DNA from: CBIHON01 sp966211965
Lineage (GTDB): Bacteria > Pseudomonadota > Gammaproteobacteria > Burkholderiales > Burkholderiaceae_D
Assembly: GCA_966211965.1 (NCBI GenBank)
Contig: CBIHON010000078.1
Span: 1 to 10,843, forward strand
Direction of reading: 5' to 3'
Length of the DNA stretch: 10,843 nt
Position 1 is the first letter of the stretch. Each line of letters begins with the position of its first letter. Below the pieces are notes generated by a model that worked only from the letters and a program-made list of their open reading frames with translations, searched no databases and was not told the DNA's origin. Positions 6,941-10,843 of the stretch are shown here, one piece after another. Position numbers and translations under genes: made by a program.

Positions 6941-8458
6941 ATGTGTGGCATAGTCGGTGTCGTTTCCAATAGTCCCGTTAATCAGTTGATTTATGATGCC
7001 TTGCTGCTACTGCAGCATCGCGGTCAGGATGCTGCGGGTATCGCAACCAGTCACAGCAGCATGTTCTCGATGCACAAGGCCAACGGCTTGGTGCGAGACG
7101 TGTTCCGCACCCGCAACATGCGCTCGCTGCATGGCAATTCGGGTATCGGCCACGTGCGCTATCCGACTGCCGGTTCTTCCAGCGAGGAAGAAGCGCAACC
7201 GTTTTACGTCAATGCACCGTTCGGCATTACACTCGCCCATAACGGCAACCTGACCAATTGCGAGCAACTCAAAATCGAGATGTTCAAGAACGATCGCCGC
7301 CACATCAACACCGACTCCGATTCGGAAGTCTTGTTGAACGTGCTGGCGCACGAGATCCAGGAAGCAACCAGCGGTTATTCGCTCGACCCCGCAGCATTGT
7401 TCAAGGCCGTAGCGGTATTGCACAGGCGTGTGCGCGGCGCCTATGCCGTGGTGGCGCAAATCGCCGGCTTCGGTGTGCTGGGCTTTCGCGATCCCTTCGG
7501 CATTCGTCCTTTGTGTATCGGTTTCAACGAAACTCCAAACGGCACCGAATATGTACTGGCCAGCGAATCGGTGGCGCTCGAAGGTTTGGGATTCCGCTTT
7601 CTGCGCGATGTGATGGCAGGCGAAGCGATCTTCATCGATATCGACGGCAAGATGTATAGCGAGCAATGCGCCGACAGCCCGGTGCTCAATCCCTGCGCCT
7701 TCGAGTTCGTTTACTTTGCGCGGCCGGATTCGATCATCGACGGCGCTTCCGTATACGCGACCCGTTTGAAAATGGGCGAGTATCTCGCGGACAAAATCCG
7801 CAAGCAATTTTCCGACGGCGAGATCGATGTGGTCATGCCGATTCCCGACTCGTCGCGTCCAGCGGCGATGCAGCTGGCGTTGAAGTTGAACCTGGACTAC
7901 CGTGAAGGCTTCATCAAAAACCGCTATATCGGCCGCACCTTCATCATGCCGGGCCAGGCGATCCGTCAGAAATCCGTGCGCCAGAAACTCAATGCAATCT
8001 CATCCGAATTCAAGGGCAAGAGCGTGCTGCTGGTAGACGACTCGATTGTACGCGGCACCACCAGCCGCGAAATCGTGCAGATGGCGCGCGAGAGCGGCGC
8101 CAAGCGCGTGATCTTCGCGTCCGCCGCGCCGCCGGTCATCTTCCCGAACGTGTACGGCATCGATATGCCGACCCGCAGCGAGCTGATTGCCTATGGCCGC
8201 ACCGAGGACGAAATTTGCCATGAGATTACCGCGGATGCCTTGGTCTACCAAGAGATCGATGCGCTGAAACGTTCGATCTCCGACATCAATCCGAACCTGA
8301 AAAATTTCGAGGCATCCTGCTTCGACGGTGTGTATGTAACCGGCGATATTTCCCGCGACTACCTGGACCGTATCGAGTTCGCGCGGAAAAATCCGAAGCC
8401 GGCGATTGAAGATGCAGTTCGCTCGCAGCTCAACCTGAATCTGGCGCAGGCCGATTAA
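6941..8458 (+). CDS. purF: amidophosphoribosyltransferase
   Basis: PurF makes 5-phosphoribosylamine from PRPP and glutamine, the committing step of purine synthesis. The product has 505 residues, the length of the E. coli enzyme. It starts MCGIVGVVS, so removal of Met1 exposes Cys2 as the N-terminal nucleophile; there is no propeptide of the Bacillus Fe-S type. The glutaminase domain (about 2-235) shows QHRGQDAAGI (25-34), HVRYPTAG (71-78) and NGNLTN (101-106). The phosphoribosyltransferase domain shows the PRPP loop VLLVDDSIVRGTTS (362-375). Linkage to cvpA is conserved in E. coli, but here a 104-nt gap with a hairpin lies between them. The next gene begins 16 nt downstream and is probably co-transcribed. 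Confidence 0.98.
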   Translation: MCGIVGVVSNSPVNQLIYDALLLLQHRGQDAAGIATSHSSMFSMHKANGLVRDVFRTRNMRSLHGNSGIGHVRYPTAGSSSEEEAQPFYVNAPFGITLAHNGNLTNCEQLKIEMFKNDRRHINTDSDSEVLLNVLAHEIQEATSGYSLDPAALFKAVAVLHRRVRGAYAVVAQIAGFGVLGFRDPFGIRPLCIGFNETPNGTEYVLASESVALEGLGFRFLRDVMAGEAIFIDIDGKMYSEQCADSPVLNPCAFEFVYFARPDSIIDGASVYATRLKMGEYLADKIRKQFSDGEIDVVMPIPDSSRPAAMQLALKLNLDYREGFIKNRYIGRTFIMPGQAIRQKSVRQKLNAISSEFKGKSVLLVDDSIVRGTTSREIVQMARESGAKRVIFASAAPPVIFPNVYGIDMPTRSELIAYGRTEDEICHEITADALVYQEIDALKRSISDINPNLKNFEASCFDGVYVTGDISRDYLDRIEFARKNPKPAIEDAVRSQLNLNLAQAD

Positions 8459-8474
8459 TTCTCGCCCCCATGCG

Positions 8475-9215
8475 ATGAGCATCCAGCCCACCATCGCCGA
8501 CGCGCTTGCAGGAGCGCGTTATTCCGTCCCTGTTGCCGCGGCTGCGAAATCGGTCCTGGTGGCGGGCGCAGCCGGCAGGCTGGGCGAGCGCGTGCTGGCA
8601 AAAGTGCTCGGAGCACAAGAGTACCAACGTATTTTTGTGCTGGCATCCGACGCCATGCGTTCGACGGAAGCCAAGCTCACCGCCTTGCGCCGGGATGCAT
8701 GGGAATCGCAAGTCGATCACGTAATCGCGGTGGTAAGCGATGGCGCTTCCAATACCGCGCCCCTTTCGCGCAAGCGCACCGAAATCTATTTGCCGCTCGG
8801 TCCAGATCAAATCCTGCCGCTGGCAAGGCAGGCGAAAGAGCAAGGGGCGTCACGCTTCATGCTGGTGACGCTGAGCGATTCCATGACTCGGCCGGCGGCA
8901 CTGCATGCCCAGCTCGGCAACCTGATCGAGATGGATTTGCATCGAATGGGGTTTGATTCCCTCATCATCGTGCGGCCCTCGCTGCACGAAATGCGGTGGC
9001 GCCAAGGCGATATCGGCAGGCGGTTGATTGCTTTGATCGTCGATACGGCACGAGGATTCATGGCTGGGCTCAAGCATGCGCCGTTGTCGTTGGATGACAC
9101 CGCGCGCGCGGTCGTATGGGCAATGCAGGACAGCGCACCCGGGTTGCGCATTATCGAAACCGAAGGCTTGCATCAAATGCTGAAGATGCCGGCGGGCACG
9201 CCGGCGCCTGCGTGA
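8475..9215 (+). CDS. Rossmann-fold NAD(P)-binding protein, atypical SDR-like
   Basis: The 246-residue product has a glycine-rich dinucleotide loop, VAGAAGRLGERV, with G31, G34 and G37 after strand one, then alternating strands and helices as in the NAD(P)-binding domain of atypical short-chain dehydrogenases related to TIP30/HTATIP2. The later segment RFMLVTLSDS (127-136) and GFDSLIIVRPSL (159-170) correspond to the family's usual strands ending in the RPS motif. Where relatives have YxxxKGExE, this protein has HAQLGNLIE (144-152), so the catalytic Tyr and Lys are replaced by His and Gly; enzymatic activity of the usual kind is doubtful. No Shine-Dalgarno is evident before the ATG. The substrate and role are unknown. 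Position 16 nt after purF suggests shared transcription, not necessarily shared function. Confidence 0.75.
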   Translation: MSIQPTIADALAGARYSVPVAAAAKSVLVAGAAGRLGERVLAKVLGAQEYQRIFVLASDAMRSTEAKLTALRRDAWESQVDHVIAVVSDGASNTAPLSRKRTEIYLPLGPDQILPLARQAKEQGASRFMLVTLSDSMTRPAALHAQLGNLIEMDLHRMGFDSLIIVRPSLHEMRWRQGDIGRRLIALIVDTARGFMAGLKHAPLSLDDTARAVVWAMQDSAPGLRIIETEGLHQMLKMPAGTPAPA

Positions 9216-9217
9216 TT

Positions 9218-9245
9218 TTGCATTCACTGCTTTTTGCGTTACGAT
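9218..9245 (+). promoter_or_regulatory. possible promoter of the riboswitch-led transcript
   Basis: TTGCAT (9218-9223) and TACGAT (9240-9245) are spaced by 16 nt. The match to sigma-70 boxes is moderate. Transcription would begin near 9252, where the riboswitch P1 stem starts, which is what makes this pair worth listing. Confidence 0.3.
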
Positions 9246-9251
9246 AGGACT

Positions 9252-9316
9252 GCGCCGATTTGCTTCTGCTTGCGGGCGCCAGGGTAAAGTCCCAAACCAA
9301 GTGCCGCTAAAAAGGG
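9252..9316 (+). promoter_or_regulatory. SAM-II-type (SAM_alpha) riboswitch aptamer, candidate
   Basis: SAM-II riboswitches bind S-adenosylmethionine in an H-type pseudoknot and repress methionine genes. Here stem P1 is GCGCC (9252-9256) with GGCGC (9275-9279). Loop L1 (9257-9274, 18 nt) begins GATTT and ends TTGCG, and the 3' tail is GCTAAAAAGGG (9306-9316). As I recall the metX reference aptamer, it has a 17-nt L1 starting GAUUU and ending UUGCA, and the same tail GCUAAAAAGGG. The pseudoknot pairs G9272-C9307, C9273-G9306 and G9274-C9305 match the reference register, with T9271/T9308 at the SAM site. L3 contains GGTAAAG against GAUAAAU in the reference, but is about 16 nt longer, as in the long-loop variant of the class. 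It stands before a gene of the kind this class controls. Confidence 0.72.
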
Positions 9317-9329
9317 ATCTGAGTTCATC

Positions 9330-9362
9330 AACCCGTTTTGGCGCATGCTAAACGGGTTTTTT
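9330..9362 (+). terminator. intrinsic terminator of the riboswitch (attenuator)
   Basis: AACCCGTTT (9330-9338) and AAACGGGTT (9350-9358) form a perfect 9-bp stem around an 11-nt loop, with six T at 9357-9362. The T-run ends 7 nt before the ATG at 9370. A strong terminator pointing into its own gene is expected of an attenuator rather than of an operon end, although it could also end transcripts from purF. Together with the aptamer 13 nt upstream it makes a complete leader control element. Confidence 0.85.
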
Positions 9363-9369
9363 ATTGATC

Positions 9370-10611
9370 ATGAACGACACGAAAAAATACGGCTTCACTA
9401 CCACCATCCTGCACAGCGACCGGCAAAAGCCGATCGAGCATGGTTCCCTGCACAAGCCGATCCATACTTCGGTGACTTTCGGTTATCAGGATGCGCGCGA
9501 TCTGGCTTCGGTTTTCCAGGGCAAGCAGCCCGGCTATCGCTATGGACGCCAGGGCAATCCGACTGTCTCGGCGCTCGAGGACAAGATCACCAAAATGGAA
9601 GACGGTTTGTCGACCATCTGTTTTTCCACCGGTATGGCGGCGATTGCCGCGGTGGTCCAGGCCTTGCTGCGCAAAGGAGATCATGTGGTGTCGTCCGCCT
9701 TCTTGTTCGGCAATACCAACAGCCTTTGGCAAACGGTCGGCGGGCAGGGGATTGATATCTCGTTGGTCGATGCCACCGACGCGAGCAAGGTCGAAGCGGC
9801 ATTGACTCCGGCCACGCGCATCGTGTTCGTCGAGACCATCGCCAATCCGCGCACGCAAGTGGCCGACCTGCAGCGCATCGGTGAATTGTGCCGGGAGCGC
9901 GGCATCGTCTACATCGTCGACAACACGATGACCTCGCCCTATCTGTTCCGGCCCAAGACAGTGCATGCCAGTTTGATCGTCAATGCCTTGACCAAGTCGA
10001 TCGGCGGCCACGGCCATGCCTTGGGCGGCAGCCTGACCGACACCGGCTTGTATGACTGGACCGGTTTTCCGAATATTTTCGATACCTACAAACGCGCCGC
10101 ACCGGCGCAATGGGGCATGGTACAGATCAGGGCCAAGGCTTTACGCGATTTCGGCGGTTCGCTCGGCCCTGAGGCGGCGCATCACCTTGCGGTCGGTGCC
10201 GAAACCATGGCCCTCAGAATGGAGCGTGAATGTGCGAACGCGCTGGCAGTGGCGCAAATGCTGGAGGCCGATCCGCGTGTGGCGGCCGTGCACTATCCGG
10301 GACTGTCGTCACATCCACAGCATGCACTGGCCAGCGAGCTGTTCCGTGCTTTCGGCAGTTTGTTCAGCTTTGAGTTAAAAGACAGCATCGACTGTTTCGA
10401 TTATTTGAATCGCTTGAAGCTCGGTGTGTCGGCCAGCAACCTGGGTGACACGCGCACCTTGGTGATTCCAGTCGCACACACGATTTTCTATGAGATGGGG
10501 CCTGAGCGGCGCGCCAGCATGGGGATTGCGGAATCGCTGATCCGGGTTTCGGTCGGGATCGAGGATACGGCGGACTTGGTGGAAGACTTCCGGCAAGCCT
10601 TGGACGCCTGA
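9370..10611 (+). CDS. Cys/Met-metabolism PLP enzyme (cystathionine gamma-synthase / O-acylhomoserine sulfhydrylase family)
   Basis: Members of this fold-type I PLP family replace the acyl group of an O-acylhomoserine with cysteine (MetB) or sulfide (MetZ/MetY), or cleave cystathionine. The 413-residue product carries the PLP-binding lysine K209 in NALTKSIGGHG, the pyridine-nitrogen aspartate D184 in YIVDNT, YGRQGNPT (58-65) and FSTGMAA (85-91). FLFGNT (111-116) has Phe113 where cystathionine synthases and lyases usually have a ring-stacking Tyr; P. aeruginosa MetZ, as remembered, also has Phe, which leans towards a sulfhydrylase. The SAM-II-like leader fits a methionine-biosynthetic role. Substrate cannot be settled from sequence, so I give no symbol. 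ATG 9370 is preferred; an in-frame TTG at 9364 would add two residues. No good Shine-Dalgarno is present, the only G-rich bases being in the terminator stem. Confidence 0.9.
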   Translation: MNDTKKYGFTTTILHSDRQKPIEHGSLHKPIHTSVTFGYQDARDLASVFQGKQPGYRYGRQGNPTVSALEDKITKMEDGLSTICFSTGMAAIAAVVQALLRKGDHVVSSAFLFGNTNSLWQTVGGQGIDISLVDATDASKVEAALTPATRIVFVETIANPRTQVADLQRIGELCRERGIVYIVDNTMTSPYLFRPKTVHASLIVNALTKSIGGHGHALGGSLTDTGLYDWTGFPNIFDTYKRAAPAQWGMVQIRAKALRDFGGSLGPEAAHHLAVGAETMALRMERECANALAVAQMLEADPRVAAVHYPGLSSHPQHALASELFRAFGSLFSFELKDSIDCFDYLNRLKLGVSASNLGDTRTLVIPVAHTIFYEMGPERRASMGIAESLIRVSVGIEDTADLVEDFRQALDA

Positions 10612-10626
10612 GAACGTGCGCTAGTG

Positions 10627-10792
10627 CTGAGACTCATCAATTTCGACACAAATAAAAGTGATGAATTGTTGCGTCAAACCAGGCGCGAACCGCAGCGATA
10701 GCTGGCCTATCGCGAGGATTCCAACGCGGCCGGCGAGGCGACGTATGGCGCGGCAAGGCACACTTTTATGTGTCGAAATTTATGAGTCTCAG
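10627..10792. repeat. MITE-like or ERIC-like inverted-repeat element, 166 bp
   Basis: The left arm at 10627-10660 (34 nt, beginning CTGAGACTCAT and ending TAAAAGTG) is the reverse complement of the right arm at 10761-10792 (32 nt, beginning CACTTTTA and ending ATGAGTCTCAG), apart from one mismatch at 10638 and a two-base insertion at about 10651-10652. The 100-bp centre is GC-rich, contains no ORF of note and holds its own perfect 7-bp hairpin (GCGATAG 10695-10701, CTATCGC 10707-10713). Size, terminal repeats and absence of a transposase suggest a non-autonomous mobile element or an intergenic palindromic repeat. No target-site duplication is apparent. It begins 15 nt after the stop codon at 10611 and could also act as a transcript-ending or stabilising hairpin. 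Confidence 0.7.
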
Positions 10793-10843
10793 AGCCTGTT
10801 TGAAAATGAAAATTTACTCGAACAACCGCTTGAGTAGCAGGTC
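10793..10843. other. AT-rich end of window, no gene recognised
   Basis: The last 51 bases follow the inverted-repeat element. On the minus strand a nine-codon open frame ending in TAA at 10816-10814 could be the end of a convergent gene, but it is too short to support. Nothing else is visible. Confidence 0.3.

Noticed and set aside
7007..7807. Minus-strand open frame opposite purF (266 codons)
   Set aside because: It mirrors purF codon bias and shows no recognisable domain.
10814..10843. End of a minus-strand gene (nine codons then TAA)
   Set aside because: Nine open codons at a window edge are expected by chance and the peptide matches no family I know.

Overview
The window is a stretch of ordinary chromosome from a Betaproteobacterium, most likely Burkholderiales of the Oxalobacteraceae type (Herminiimonas, Collimonas, Herbaspirillum or Janthinobacterium relatives). 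This placement is inference. It rests on the gene order trpF-trpB-trpA-accD-folC-dedD-cvpA-purF followed by a Cys/Met-metabolism PLP enzyme, on the moderately GC-rich coding sequence, and on remembered resemblance of the proteins; no search was run. All genes lie on the + strand and coding density is high.

Layout. 1-116 is a leader with no recognisable gene, ending in a good ribosome binding site. 117-3986 holds trpF, trpB, trpA (last steps of tryptophan synthesis) and accD (carboxyltransferase beta subunit of acetyl-CoA carboxylase), closed by a clear intrinsic terminator at 4009-4037. 4070-6836 holds folC (folylpolyglutamate/dihydrofolate synthase), a dedD-like SPOR-domain cell-division protein and cvpA. 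After a hairpin-bearing gap come purF (first step of purine synthesis, 6941-8458) and a Rossmann-fold NAD(P)-binding protein (8475-9215). The gap 9216-9369 carries what looks like a SAM-II-type riboswitch followed by an intrinsic terminator that ends just before the start codon of a PLP enzyme of the cystathionine gamma-synthase / O-acylhomoserine sulfhydrylase family (9370-10611). The last 232 bases hold no recognised gene. They contain a 166-bp element bounded by near-perfect 32-34-base inverted repeats, resembling a MITE or an ERIC-like intergenic palindrome.

How the parts work together. trpF, trpB and trpA act in sequence from phosphoribosylanthranilate onwards, and TrpB and TrpA form one enzyme complex. 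accD shares their transcription unit, as in many proteobacteria, but serves fatty-acid synthesis. folC-dedD-cvpA-purF repeats the order known from E. coli. The final PLP enzyme appears to be a separate unit whose transcription would be turned down by S-adenosylmethionine. No unknown multi-gene system is present. The most interesting items are the riboswitch/attenuator, the inverted-repeat element, a Glu in place of the catalytic Asp60 of TrpA, and a Rossmann protein that has lost the SDR catalytic pair. No gene-free stretch exceeds 300 bases.
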